Positions 17,475 through 26,278 of a DNA stretch of 64,000 bases are shown piece by piece. How positions within the stretch are numbered: the first letter of the stretch is position 1; each line of letters starts with the position of its first letter. Source of the stretch: Candidatus Solirubrobacter pratensis (GTDB lineage Bacteria; Actinomycetota; Thermoleophilia; Solirubrobacterales; Solirubrobacteraceae). Under the pieces are notes generated by a model that made no database searches, was not told where the DNA came from, and saw only the letters and a program-made list of their open reading frames with translations. Where the stretch lies: positions 1-64,000 of the forward strand of contig NZ_AUEK01000010.1 in assembly GCF_000425945.1 (NCBI RefSeq), given 5' to 3'. The translations under genes and the position numbers were made by a program.

Positions 17475-19019
17475 TCAGCCGCGCAGCTCCTCGAGCAGGT
17501 CCGGCCGATGGCTCTCGATGTAGCCCTCGGTGAACGTCTCGCCGCGGAAGAACGCCCGCGAGCGCGCGTTCCAGACGATCATCAGCAGCACGCCGACCAG
17601 CAGCGTCGCCGCGCCGATGACGAACACGCCGCCGATGCCGAGCAGCGACGTCAGGCCGTAGTCGGACTGGAACGTGTCGCGCCCGTTGCGATACAGCGCC
17701 CAGCCGAGGATCAGCGTGCCCACGAGCGGGGCGACGCCCTTGCGCAGCAGCGCGCCCGCAGAGGCGAACATCTCACGCCGGAACTCGACCAGCGCGGCGA
17801 GGCCGAGCAGGACGTAGTAGAAGGCGATCAGCAGGACGAGCGCGCTGATCGAGTCGCCGAGGACGTTGTTGGAGACGATGCTGAGGACGATCAGGACGGC
17901 CGCGACGCCGACCCCGACGGCGGCAGTGGCGACGACCGGCGAGTGCCGGCGGGCGTCCACGCCGGCGAACGCGGACGGGATCGCGCGGTAGGCACCCATC
18001 GAGAGCAGGGTGCGCGCGGTCGGCAGCATGGCCGCCACCAGGCACGCCGCCGCGGAGGTCATGACCGCGAGCTCCATCAGCGTCTCGAAGCCCGAGCCGA
18101 CCGCGGCGCCCCCGATGACGGCGAGCACGTCGCCGCTGTTGTCCGGGTTCGCGAGTCCGATGCCCTTCGCGCCGATGCCGGCGAATGCCTGCATGGCGAC
18201 CGTCACGACGACGTAGAAGCCGAGCAGCGCCAGCGCCGACAGCATCAGCGCGCGCCGCGGCGTGCGGGTGCCGCCGTCGGCCTCCTCGGCGACCGCGGCG
18301 GGGGCGTCCCAGCCCCAGAAGAAGAAGATCGCCAGCAGGATGCCGGCCGACAGCGCTCCGCCGCCGCCGACGTGGAAGGGGCTGAGCCAGCTGGGCGACG
18401 GATCGACCGCCTGGGCGCCGGCGCTCCCGGCCGCCACCTTGACGAGCGCGACGACGACGAAGACGGCCAGCACGGCCATGCCGAGCGACAGCAGCACGGC
18501 CTGCACGCGCGAGGAGATCTGCACGCCGCGCATGCCGAGCCAGGTCGCGACGGCCAGCCACGCGCACCCGACGGCGATCGTCGCGGCCTCGTGCGTGGAC
18601 GCGGCGTCTGCGCCGATCACGAGGAAGAAGTAGGTGCCGGTGATGTTGGCCAGGTTCGCGAGCGAGATCAGCGTGGCGCCGAGCAGCGCCCACGAGGCGA
18701 TCCAGCCGGCGCGCGGCCCGAGCGCGCGGCCGACCCACACGAAGACCGTCCCGCAGTCCGGGTCGCGCGCCACGAACTCCTGCTCGACGACGGTCATGCA
18801 GAGGATCGGGACGAAGCCGAGGATCAGCAGCGCCGGCCCGTGCACGCCGACGGTCGCCGCGAGGAAGCCGAGCGTCACGGCGACGCTGTAGGCCGGAGCG
18901 GTCTGGACGATGCCGAGGATCGTCGAGCCGAGCACGCCGATCACGCCGGCGCGCAGGCCCTTGTGCGCGACGCCGGGCTCGGCGGCCGCGGGCGCGGCGG
19001 TCCGGGCGGTGGCGCTCAT
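17475..19019 (-). CDS. APC-family amino acid/amine permease
   Basis: 514 aa from the ATG of an ATGA overlap with the nitrilase gene. About 12-13 hydrophobic helices, starting with VIGVLGSTILGIVQTAPAYS, which is typical of actinobacterial APC permeases. Residues CGTVFVWVGRALGPRAGW and WGWDAPAAVAEEADGGTRTPRRA (split: FFFWGWDAPAAVAEE; RTPRRA) are the conserved cytoplasmic-side motifs. It should import an amino acid, polyamine or similar amine by proton symport. Co-transcription with a nitrilase-superfamily hydrolase suggests that the hydrolase acts on, or downstream of, the imported compound. Confidence 0.92.
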   Translation of the reverse strand: MSATARTAAPAAAEPGVAHKGLRAGVIGVLGSTILGIVQTAPAYSVAVTLGFLAATVGVHGPALLILGFVPILCMTVVEQEFVARDPDCGTVFVWVGRALGPRAGWIASWALLGATLISLANLANITGTYFFLVIGADAASTHEAATIAVGCAWLAVATWLGMRGVQISSRVQAVLLSLGMAVLAVFVVVALVKVAAGSAGAQAVDPSPSWLSPFHVGGGGALSAGILLAIFFFWGWDAPAAVAEEADGGTRTPRRALMLSALALLGFYVVVTVAMQAFAGIGAKGIGLANPDNSGDVLAVIGGAAVGSGFETLMELAVMTSAAACLVAAMLPTARTLLSMGAYRAIPSAFAGVDARRHSPVVATAAVGVGVAAVLIVLSIVSNNVLGDSISALVLLIAFYYVLLGLAALVEFRREMFASAGALLRKGVAPLVGTLILGWALYRNGRDTFQSDYGLTSLLGIGGVFVIGAATLLVGVLLMIVWNARSRAFFRGETFTEGYIESHRPDLLEELRG

Positions 19020-19879
19020 GCCCGCGCCTCGACGGGCCGCGCCGCCGGCGCTCCGTACATGGGCAGCTCGAGCGTCGCGGCCTGCTCGTCCCACTGCTGC
19101 CAGAGCTTGTTCATCCCGAACGAGCCGCGCTGTCGCGCGCGGGCGACCGCGTCGAGGTCGAGCACGTCGATCAGGACCTCCTCGCCGGCGCCGGCCTCGT
19201 AGCGGACGATGCCCTCGGCGTCGACGATCGCCGAGCGGCCGCCGCCCGTCGGACTGGCCGCGTTGAGGTTCACGACGGCCATCTGGTTGACGATCGCCGT
19301 CGCACGCGCCACCGCGAGCTCGCCGTCGCGATCCGACGTGCCCGTCAGCATCGGCTGCAGCATCACCTCGGCGCCCCACCACGCCAGCTGGCGCGGGATC
19401 TCCGGGAACGCGCCGTCGTAGCAGATGGCCAGCCCGATGCGCCCGACCTCGGGGATGTCGAACGTCGCCAGCTCGGTGCCGGGGCGCGAGGTCTCGTACG
19501 GCGCCCAGGGGAAGCACTTGCGATACACCGTCACCAGCTCGCCGTCCGGCGACAGCACGATCGCGGTGTTGCGGACGTGGTCGCCGTCGCGCTCGTACAG
19601 GCTGCCCGGCACGAGCCAGAGGCCGGTGTCGAGGGCGAGCCGCGCGAGGCGCTCGGTCTCCGCGCCGGGGATGTCGACCGCGACCTCGGCCGCGTAGCCG
19701 TGCGGCTCGCGCAGCACGTGGCCCGCAGCGGAGAGGTGGAGCTCGGGCACGGTCACGAGCTGCACCTCGTCGAACGTGCTCGCGACCGCGTGCACGTCGT
19801 GCTCGAACCGCTCGAAGGTGGACTGCGGGTCCTGCGCGACGGGAGAGGTCTGCAGCGCGGCGATCGCCAGCGTTCGCAC
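19016..19879 (-). CDS. Nitrilase-superfamily carbon-nitrogen hydrolase
   Basis: 287 aa from GTG 19879, with a GAAAGGA motif 9 nt upstream. The catalytic triad of the superfamily is present: E46 in VPELHLSA, K121 in YRKCFPW and C153 in AICYDGAFPE. These enzymes split amides, carbamoyl groups or nitriles with a cysteine thiol. The sequence looks closer to aliphatic amidase/N-carbamoyl-amine hydrolase branches than to true nitrilases, though this cannot be settled by eye. The permease follows with a 4-nt overlap and a TetR regulator is divergent, so the unit is likely a regulated uptake-and-degradation module for an amine-like compound. Confidence 0.88.
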   Translation of the reverse strand: MRTLAIAALQTSPVAQDPQSTFERFEHDVHAVASTFDEVQLVTVPELHLSAAGHVLREPHGYAAEVAVDIPGAETERLARLALDTGLWLVPGSLYERDGDHVRNTAIVLSPDGELVTVYRKCFPWAPYETSRPGTELATFDIPEVGRIGLAICYDGAFPEIPRQLAWWGAEVMLQPMLTGTSDRDGELAVARATAIVNQMAVVNLNAASPTGGGRSAIVDAEGIVRYEAGAGEEVLIDVLDLDAVARARQRGSFGMNKLWQQWDEQAATLELPMYGAPAARPVEARA

Positions 19880-19895
19880 CAGGGCATTCCTTTCT

Positions 19896-19905
19896 TTGAA
19901 TTCAA
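19896..19905. promoter_or_regulatory. Palindromic operator candidate TTGAATTCAA
   Basis: A perfect 10-bp palindrome lies in the 73-bp gap between the divergent nitrilase and TetR genes, in the only AT-rich patch there. A second TTG/CAA half-site pair extends it to 19910. It is placed where a TetR dimer could control both directions. Confidence 0.5.
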
Positions 19906-19940
19906 TGCAATTTGTATCGCCGGGCACGAGCGGCGTCAAG

Positions 19941-19946
19941 TACCGT
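19941..19946 (+). promoter_or_regulatory. -10 box, leaderless promoter of TetR gene
   Basis: TACCGT lies 6 nt before ATG 19953 with no Shine-Dalgarno sequence. Confidence 0.4.
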
Positions 19947-19952
19947 TGCGGC

Positions 19953-20558
19953 ATGGCCCGTCCCCGAGACCAGACGCAGCGACGCGCGCAACTCGTCGAC
20001 GTCGCGCACGCCGTCGCCGCGCGCAAGGGCCTGTCGGGTGTGCAGCTGCGCGACGTGGCGCAGGCCGCCGGGCTCACGTCAGGCGCGGTGAAGTACTACT
20101 TCGACGACCTCGACGCGCTGTTCTTCGCCGCCTACGAGCGGGCGATCGAGCGGTTCTGCGCGGAGCGCGAGCGGGTCGTCGCGACGATCGACGATCCGTG
20201 GGAGGCGCTGGCCGCGGCCCTGCGCCTCGGCGTCCCCACCGGACCGGGCGACGCCGAGATCCGGCTGCTCTATGAGTTCGAGGCGGTGGCGTTCCGCAGC
20301 GCGGAGTGCGCGCGCATGATGGCCGGCTACGTCGACCGCCAGGTGACGATGTACGCCGACATCCTCCGGCGGGGCGTCGACCGCGGGGCGTTCGCGATCG
20401 CCGGCGACCTGCGCGGCGTCGCGCGCAACCTCGTCGCGCTCGAGGACGGCCACGGGGTGTACGTGCTCACGGGCCACGTCGAGCCGGCCGCCGTCGAGCG
20501 CCTGCTGCTCGAGCACGCCGCGACGGTCACCGGCCGTCAGGCCGCGAGCCGCTCATGA
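19953..20558 (+). CDS. TetR/AcrR-family regulator
   Basis: 201 aa. The N-terminal helix-turn-helix is clear: VAHAVAARKGLSGVQLRDVAQAAGLTSGAVKYYFDDLDALFFAA (split motifs: LSGVQLRDVAQAAGLTSGAV; KYYFDDLDALF). The C-terminal half has no recognisable ligand motif beyond a BetI-like length and layout. It is divergent from the nitrilase-APC permease operon across a short gap holding a palindrome, so it most likely represses that operon and itself until its ligand binds. Confidence 0.9.
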   Translation: MARPRDQTQRRAQLVDVAHAVAARKGLSGVQLRDVAQAAGLTSGAVKYYFDDLDALFFAAYERAIERFCAERERVVATIDDPWEALAAALRLGVPTGPGDAEIRLLYEFEAVAFRSAECARMMAGYVDRQVTMYADILRRGVDRGAFAIAGDLRGVARNLVALEDGHGVYVLTGHVEPAAVERLLLEHAATVTGRQAASRS

Positions 20559-20568
20559 CTGAGTGAGG

Positions 20569-21558
20569 TCATGTGAGCGCGATCGCGGCCAGGGCCACGC
20601 CGGTGCAGCAGAACGCCGCGCCGATGTCGGCCGCCCGCGACAGGCGTTGCCGGCGCACCGGGCATGCCCGCCAGAGCATGTCGCCCGCGCCCCACGCCGC
20701 GTAGGCGAGGTCGGCCGCGAAGCCCGTGGCGGTCAGCAGCACGCCGGCGGCGGCGGCCGGACCCACGCCGCCGGCGCCGAAGATCAGGATCGCCGCGCCG
20801 GCGCTGGTGCCCGGCCCGATCGGCAGGATGCCGAGCACCCCGGCACCGACGATCAACGCCATAGCGTCGAGCGGGCCGGCGTGCAGGCCGACGGCGTGCA
20901 GCACCAGCAGGTTGCGCGCCGTCTCGCACGCCGCGATCGCCGCGATCAGCCCGCCGATGCGCGCGCACGCTCCGCTCGCGCGCAGCGCCGCGAGGCCGCG
21001 CCATGGGCCGTTGGAGCGCCGGGCGAAGCGGCAGAGCGCGAGAAACAGCGCACACGCGCCGATGAGGACGGCGGGCGCCGTCCACCACGGCGCCCCGAGC
21101 GGGCCGACGAGCGAGATCGACATCGCCGCGGTGCCCACCAGCTGCACCGCGAAGATCGGGACCTCGGCGGCCACGAGCGTCGCTGCCGGCGGCGCCTGGT
21201 CGCTCGCGACGGTCCGCAGCCCCCAGACGCGCAGCGCCGTGCCGAGCGACGGCGAGAGGACGTTGGCGGCGAAGCTCAGCGACGCGACCTGGTACGCCGC
21301 GCGGCGCCGCAGGGTGCCCCCGGCGGCGGCGACCGACACCGCCCACGCCTCCGACCGGGCGACCACCGAGCCGGCGTGAAGCCCCGCCGCCATCAGCAGC
21401 GTGGCGACCGGAACGCCGGCGACGGCGCGCACGAACGCGTGGCGGTGGCTCGCCAGCGCGATCAGCATGCCGGCGACCAGCGCGACGCCGAGCAGCACGG
21501 TCGCGCCGCGGCGCACGGCGCGCGAGCATCGTGGGCGGCTCACCGGCACGAGCGACAC
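20569..21558 (-). CDS. Lysylphosphatidylglycerol-synthase-like integral membrane protein
   Basis: 329 aa from GTG 21558; the frame stays open to 21639. About eight hydrophobic helices arranged as in the LPG_synthase_TM/UPF0104 family, with AYQVASLSFAANVLSPSLGTALRVWGLR near residue 90 (split: VASLSFAANVLSPSLGTALR) and GVLGILPIGPGTSAGAA near 230, matching the family's conserved PxGxG region. Stand-alone members of this family are thought to move or modify polyprenyl- or lipid-linked compounds at the membrane, but few have been studied. It is convergent with the TetR gene and not obviously tied to its neighbours. Confidence 0.8.
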   Translation of the reverse strand: MSLVPVSRPRCSRAVRRGATVLLGVALVAGMLIALASHRHAFVRAVAGVPVATLLMAAGLHAGSVVARSEAWAVSVAAAGGTLRRRAAYQVASLSFAANVLSPSLGTALRVWGLRTVASDQAPPAATLVAAEVPIFAVQLVGTAAMSISLVGPLGAPWWTAPAVLIGACALFLALCRFARRSNGPWRGLAALRASGACARIGGLIAAIAACETARNLLVLHAVGLHAGPLDAMALIVGAGVLGILPIGPGTSAGAAILIFGAGGVGPAAAAGVLLTATGFAADLAYAAWGAGDMLWRACPVRRQRLSRAADIGAAFCCTGVALAAIALT

Positions 21559-21616
21559 GCTCTTGTATCGGCACGTCCGCGCGCAGTCCGCAGGCCCGGC
21601 CGGCGCTCGCCGCCGC

Positions 21617-22252
21617 TCAGCCGCCCGCGCCCAGCCCACGCAGCAGGAAGCGCATGGCTTCCTCGAAGACAGGCTGCGGGATCTCGTCGGTGTCGCCCCA
21701 GAGGATCCAGCGTAGGCCGATCAGCTCCCCTGCGCCCATCAGCGCCCAAGCGAGCACTTCCGGGTCGCCCGGCGCGATCTCGCCGCGCTCCATCGCCTCC
21801 TCGAGGCCGCGCGCGTAGCCGTCGACGATCCGCTCGTAGTGGTGGCGCAGCGCGGCCGGCGACGCGAACTCCGCCTGGCGGATCACGCGGTAGAGGCCGG
21901 GGTGCTCTGCGGTGAAGCGGAAGAACGCCTCGAACCCGAGGCGCTCGGCCTCCGCGCGGGTGCCCCCGCCCGACGCCGCCTCGTCCATCGCCCGGCGCAC
22001 GCGGCGGTTGAGGTCCTCGACGAGCTCGTCGAAGATCCCCTGCTTGCCGGAGAAGTAGAGGTAGAACGTCCCGTTCGCGACGCCCGCGGCCTCGGCGATC
22101 TTGACGATCGAGGCCTCGTGGTAGCCGAGCTCGGTGAAGACCTGCTCGGCCGCCTCCAATAGCCGTGTGCGCGTGCGGGCCCCGCGCTCGGTGCGCGCGC
22201 CGCGAGCCGGCAGGGTCTCGGCGCTGGTGGCCGCAGCCTCGGGCCGGATCAT
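21617..22252 (-). CDS. TetR-family regulator of liv/acyl-CoA ligase operon
   Basis: 211 aa. Helix-turn-helix: FTELGYHEASIVKIAEAAGVANGTFYLYFSGKQGIFDELVE (split: ASIVKIAEAAGVANGTFYLY; FSGKQGIFDELVE). The C-terminal region FRFTAEHPGLYRVIRQAEF is common in regulators of fatty-acid or aromatic-acid catabolism. Its ATG overlaps the ligase stop (ATGA), so it is the last gene of the seven-gene operon that begins with livF. A regulator at the end of its own operon suggests autoregulation, probably through the palindrome at 28740-28758. Confidence 0.9.
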   Translation of the reverse strand: MIRPEAAATSAETLPARGARTERGARTRTRLLEAAEQVFTELGYHEASIVKIAEAAGVANGTFYLYFSGKQGIFDELVEDLNRRVRRAMDEAASGGGTRAEAERLGFEAFFRFTAEHPGLYRVIRQAEFASPAALRHHYERIVDGYARGLEEAMERGEIAPGDPEVLAWALMGAGELIGLRWILWGDTDEIPQPVFEEAMRFLLRGLGAGG

Positions 22253-23787
22253 CGCGCCCGCCCGGCGAGGTGGTGCTCGCGCAGCCCGGCCTTGAGCAGC
22301 TTGCCCGAGGCCGAGCGTGGGATCTCCTCGGCGAAGCGCACGGCGCGAGGCACCTTGAAGCGCGCCATGCGCGCGCGGCAGTGGGCGAGCAGCTCCTGCT
22401 CGCCGGGGGCGGCCCCCGGGCGCAGGACCACGATCGCGACGCCCACCTCGCCCCAGCGCTCGTCCGGGACGCCGATCACCGCGGCGTCGGCCACGGCTGG
22501 ATGCTCGTGCAGGGCGGCCTCGATCTCGGCAGGGTAGACGTTCTCGCCTCCGGAGATGATCATGTCCTTGAGCCGGTCGCGGATGCGGTAGAACCCCTCC
22601 GCGTCGCGCTCGGCCACGTCGCCGGTGTGCAGCCAGCCGTTGTGCAGGCTCGCGCGCGTCGCCTCGGCGTCGCGCCAATACCCGGCGAACACGCCGGGCC
22701 CGCGGACCAGCAGCTCGCCGCTGCCGGGGCCTTCGACGACGGCGCCCGAGCCGGTGTCCTCGAGCGCGACCTCGACGTGCGGATACGGCTTGCCCACCCA
22801 CCCGCGCCGGCGGCTCGCGTCCTCGCGCGACACGCACAGTACGTTGGGGGACGCCTCGGTAAGGCCGTAGCCCTGCGCGATCGCCACGCCCCGGGCTTCC
22901 CACGCGCGCAGGAGCGCCTCGGGCATCGGCGCGCCGCCCACGATCGCCCGGCGCAGGCTCGTGAGGTCGGCGTCGCCGAAGCCCGGCGCCTCCGCCATCA
23001 GCAGGTAGTTGGCAGGAACTCCCATCATCGCCGTGATCCCCCTCTGTTCGATCAGCTCGAGCGCCCGCTGCGGGTCGAACCTCGGCTCGAGCACGACCGT
23101 GGCCCCCTTCCACCAGGCGAGCAGCGGCTGCACGTTCCAGCCGCCGACGTGGAACTGCGGCAGCACCTGCAGCACGACGTCCGCCTCGCCGAGCTGGCCG
23201 ATGCGGTCGAGGCTGAGGTTGGTCCAGAAGCAGTTGCGGTGGGTCAGCCGCGCGCCCTTGGGGCGTCCGGTGGTGCCGGACGTGTAGAGCAGCAGCAGAT
23301 CGTCGGAGTCCTCCGGGCGCCGGCGCGCCGGGGCCGGCCCCTCGAGCGCGTCCAGCCGGGCGCGGGCCAGGGCCAGCCGGCGCGGGGTCGTCGCGGTCAG
23401 CGCGAGCGCCGCATCGGCCAGCGACTCCATCGGCGGCTCGACGAACAGCGCGGCAGGCGCCGCGTGCTCGAGCTGGTAGGCGAGCTCGGCCGGCGCCAGC
23501 CGCCAGCTCAGCGGAGCCAGCACCAGCGCCGCCTTGGCGCAGGCGAAGAGCAGCTCGACGTGCTCCGGCCGGTTGACGGTCAGCGACGCGACGCGATCGC
23601 CCCGGCGCAGGCCGAGCCGCACGAGCGCGTCCGCGAGGCGCTCGGACCGCTGGTCGAGCTCGGCATACGTCGTCGTCTCGTCGCCGTGCTCGATCGCGAC
23701 CCGCGCCGGGGTCACCAGCGCCCGGTCGCGGATCCAGCGGCCGAGCGTCAGCTCGCCGGAGCCGCCCGCGCCCGGGCGGGCGGTCAC
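22249..23787 (-). CDS. Acyl-CoA synthetase (AMP-forming, class I adenylate-forming)
   Basis: 512 aa from GTG 23787; an in-frame ATG at 23844 would add 19 residues. Core motifs: P-loop YTSGTTGRPKGA, GGWNVQPLL, YGLTEASP, GWLHTGDVAERDAEGFYRIRDRLKDMI (split: WLHTGDVAERDAEGFYRIRD; RLKDMIISGGENVYP) and the catalytic lysine near the end in SASGKLLK. It should activate a carboxylic acid to its acyl-CoA through an acyl-adenylate. The operon also encodes a complete branched-chain-type ABC importer, so the imported substrate is probably an aromatic or branched/medium-chain acid rather than an amino acid. Substrate choice cannot be read from the sequence. Confidence 0.93.
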   Translation of the reverse strand: MTARPGAGGSGELTLGRWIRDRALVTPARVAIEHGDETTTYAELDQRSERLADALVRLGLRRGDRVASLTVNRPEHVELLFACAKAALVLAPLSWRLAPAELAYQLEHAAPAALFVEPPMESLADAALALTATTPRRLALARARLDALEGPAPARRRPEDSDDLLLLYTSGTTGRPKGARLTHRNCFWTNLSLDRIGQLGEADVVLQVLPQFHVGGWNVQPLLAWWKGATVVLEPRFDPQRALELIEQRGITAMMGVPANYLLMAEAPGFGDADLTSLRRAIVGGAPMPEALLRAWEARGVAIAQGYGLTEASPNVLCVSREDASRRRGWVGKPYPHVEVALEDTGSGAVVEGPGSGELLVRGPGVFAGYWRDAEATRASLHNGWLHTGDVAERDAEGFYRIRDRLKDMIISGGENVYPAEIEAALHEHPAVADAAVIGVPDERWGEVGVAIVVLRPGAAPGEQELLAHCRARMARFKVPRAVRFAEEIPRSASGKLLKAGLREHHLAGRAR

Positions 23788-23900
23788 CGTACGGAGCCGG
23801 ACCGGGTGCGCGGATGCATGGCCTGCATCGTGCAGGCGGCGCATCCGCGTTACCGCGGTATGACGCTCGGCCAACGCTGGACCTCTGTCCGGTTGCGCGC

Positions 23901-25208
23901 TCAGCGCGACGCCTCGAAGTGCATGCTCTTCGCCGCCGTGCCGGTGAAGTAGCCCTGCAGCTGCGTGAGGAACCCGGGCGTGGAGGCGCTCACGCGCGAG
24001 ATCCCGCTCATCCGCGAGACGGGCCCGAGCGCCGGTGTGTAGTTGATCTGCGGCACGAGGCCGCCGAGGTTGACGGAGCCGAGATGCAGCTTGGCGTCGA
24101 CGATCCCCTGCCGGCTGAGGTCGCCGGAGGCGATCGCCTTGCGCAGGACTGCGGTCTCCATCTGCGCCATCGCGTACCCGTACATGAAGTAGTAGTCGGG
24201 GATCTGCGCGGGAGCGAACCGCTTCGTGTCGGCGAGGAACTTGCCCATGCCGGGCACGCTCTTGTCGCCCCACTGCGCCTCGTACCCGAGCACCCACACG
24301 TTGGACGCGAGCGCGCCCGCGACCGGCGTCGGCTTGCCGGCGGTGGTCCCGTCGGCGCTCATCAGGTACTCCGACCACGCCGGTCCCTGGAACACCCACG
24401 TCGGGTTGTACCCCTGCGACGCGCCGGTGCCGACGAGCTTCGCCCCCGCGCCGGGGACGCCGATGACGAACACGTACTGCGCGCCCGCCGACCGCATCTT
24501 CTGCACCTGCGCCGTGAGGTCGGTGTCGTCGACCCTGTACGTCGCGCGGGCGACGCTGTCGAAGTGGTAGGTCTTCAGCGCGGTCGTGTAACCGCGCAGC
24601 CCGTCCTGGCCGTACTCGTCGTCCTGGTAGATGATGCCGATGCGGGGGTGCGTCTCGCCCTTGTCGTGCACGATGTAGTGGAGGCCGTTGGCGACGTCGA
24701 TCGCGTACGGCGTGCCGATCACCGCCATCAGCGGGTCGGTGACCAGCGCGGAGTCCTGCGTGGCGGCGCCGATCAGCATCTTCTGGTTGCCGGCGAGCGG
24801 CTGGATCGCCTTCGTCGTCGGACTGCCGAGCGACTGGGCGATGAACGCGACGTTCCCGGCGATGCTGTTGAACTGCTGCACCTGCGTCTGGGGGTCGTAC
24901 TTCGAGTCGCGCTTGACGAGCTTGACCTTCCAGCCGTCGATCCCGCCGGATGCGTTGACGGCGTCGAAGTAGGTCTGCTGCCCGGCGGTCAGCGGCTTGC
25001 CGATCGCCGCCACCTGCCCGGAGAGCGGGCTCAGTACGCCGAGCGAGATCGTCTTCGTCTGCGCGTCGACGCCCGGGCCGGTCTTGATGCCCGACCCTCC
25101 TTCGCCGGCCGCCCCGCCGCTGGATCCCGTGCCGCAGGCCGCGAGGCCGATCGCGAACATGCTCGCGATGCATGCGCCGGCGAGCGGACGCAGGTTCACC
25201 TTGCCCAT
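23901..25208 (-). CDS. Branched-chain-type ABC transporter substrate-binding lipoprotein
   Basis: 435 aa from ATG 25208, with GAGGAG about 9 nt upstream. Lipobox AIGLAAC after a short signal peptide, then a Gly/Ser linker and a Peripla_BP_6 (LivK-like) domain: ISLGVLSPLSGQVAAIGKPL, FDAVNASGGIDGWKVKLV, QSLGSPTTKAIQPL, IYQDDEYGQDGLRGY, GVPGAGAKLVGTGASQGYNP. It binds the ligand outside the membrane for LivH/LivM. Its start overlaps the livM end by 13 nt. Similar proteins carry aromatic acids, amides or amino acids; the acyl-CoA ligase after it favours an acid. Confidence 0.92.
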   Translation of the reverse strand: MGKVNLRPLAGACIASMFAIGLAACGTGSSGGAAGEGGSGIKTGPGVDAQTKTISLGVLSPLSGQVAAIGKPLTAGQQTYFDAVNASGGIDGWKVKLVKRDSKYDPQTQVQQFNSIAGNVAFIAQSLGSPTTKAIQPLAGNQKMLIGAATQDSALVTDPLMAVIGTPYAIDVANGLHYIVHDKGETHPRIGIIYQDDEYGQDGLRGYTTALKTYHFDSVARATYRVDDTDLTAQVQKMRSAGAQYVFVIGVPGAGAKLVGTGASQGYNPTWVFQGPAWSEYLMSADGTTAGKPTPVAGALASNVWVLGYEAQWGDKSVPGMGKFLADTKRFAPAQIPDYYFMYGYAMAQMETAVLRKAIASGDLSRQGIVDAKLHLGSVNLGGLVPQINYTPALGPVSRMSGISRVSASTPGFLTQLQGYFTGTAAKSMHFEASR

Positions 25209-26278
25209 CTTGCATCTCTCCTCTGGACTAGCTGGTCTTCTTGCGAAGGTCCTTTTTCGGTATCGGCGGGCCGCACCGGGGCGCGCGGCAGCAGCGCCGC
25301 GGCGCGCCGGCCGAGCCCGACCATCCCGCGCGGCTCGAGCACGAAGAACGCGATGATCAGCACCCCGAACGCGATCGAGGCGATGTCGTCGATCGGCAGC
25401 CCCGTGGACGACTGCGGGATCAGCGACTGCAGCACCGAGGGCAGCGCGAAGATCACGATCGACCCGAGCAGCGGGCCCCACACCGTGCCGATGCCGCCGA
25501 CGATGATCGCCGCGACGTACTGCACCGAGAGCAGCACGCTCCACTGCCCGGGCGTGACGAACGACAGGTAGGACGCGTACAGCGCTCCGCTCACGCCCGC
25601 CAGGAACGACGAGATCACGAACGCGTTCATCTTCGTGCGGGCGAGGTTCACGCCCATCACCGCCGCCGCGATCTCACGCTCGCGCACCGCCTGCATCGCA
25701 CGCCCCGGCCTGCCTCGCGAGAGGTTCCAGACGAAGAGCATCGCGGCCCCGAGGATGAGCAGCGCGAGGTAGTAGTAGAGCCCGTTGTGGTCGATGACGA
25801 GCCCGCCGAGGGTGAGCTGCTGCCCGGACGCGAAGTCGAACGGGCCGAAGGTCACCGGCGGGACCGAGCGGCCGCCCGGGCCGCCGGAGATCGACGGCAC
25901 GTTGAACCACAGGTGCTGGCCGATGTAGACGAGGCCGATCGTGACGATCGCCAGGTAGAGGCCGTGCAGGCGCAGCGCGGTCGGGCCGATCAGCGCCCCG
26001 CAGAGGGCGGCGACCACGCCGGCGGCCGGTAGCCAGATCGCGGCGGACAGGTGCGCGTCGCCGCCCAGGACGGCGGCCGTGTAGGCGCCGACCGCGAGGA
26101 AGAACGCGTGCCCGAGCGAGACCTGACCCGTGTACCCGGTCAGGACGTTGAGCCCAAGCGCCCCGATCGCCGCGATCAGCACGAACGATGCGGTGGTGAG
26201 CTGGAACGCGTCCAGGCCGAAGGGGAGGATGATCGCCGCGATCGCCACGGCGACGACTCCGGTGCTCTTCGCCCGCAT
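25196..26278 (-). CDS. livM: Branched-chain-type ABC permease LivM
   Basis: 360 aa, start ATG sharing one base with the livH stop (TGATG). About nine to ten helices. Conserved LivM features: GALGLNVLTGYTGQVSLGHAFF near residue 40 (split: LNVLTGYTGQVSLGHAFF), YYLALLILGA, and the ATPase-contact loop RSRPGRAMQAVRE-like segment GRPGRAMQAVREREIAAAVMGV. The C-terminal tail after the last helix is longer and charged (about 35 residues). It forms the channel with LivH. The gene symbol denotes family, not a proven leucine substrate. Confidence 0.92.
   Translation of the reverse strand: MRAKSTGVVAVAIAAIILPFGLDAFQLTTASFVLIAAIGALGLNVLTGYTGQVSLGHAFFLAVGAYTAAVLGGDAHLSAAIWLPAAGVVAALCGALIGPTALRLHGLYLAIVTIGLVYIGQHLWFNVPSISGGPGGRSVPPVTFGPFDFASGQQLTLGGLVIDHNGLYYYLALLILGAAMLFVWNLSRGRPGRAMQAVREREIAAAVMGVNLARTKMNAFVISSFLAGVSGALYASYLSFVTPGQWSVLLSVQYVAAIIVGGIGTVWGPLLGSIVIFALPSVLQSLIPQSSTGLPIDDIASIAFGVLIIAFFVLEPRGMVGLGRRAAALLPRAPVRPADTEKGPSQEDQLVQRRDARWAR

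Noticed and set aside
17082..19202. A 706-codon open frame on the plus strand opposite the APC permease and nitrilase genes
   Set aside because: It has no domain and an Arg/Gln/Ala-rich composition from reading the opposite strand of GC-rich genes. The minus-strand frames encode clear families with overlapping starts.
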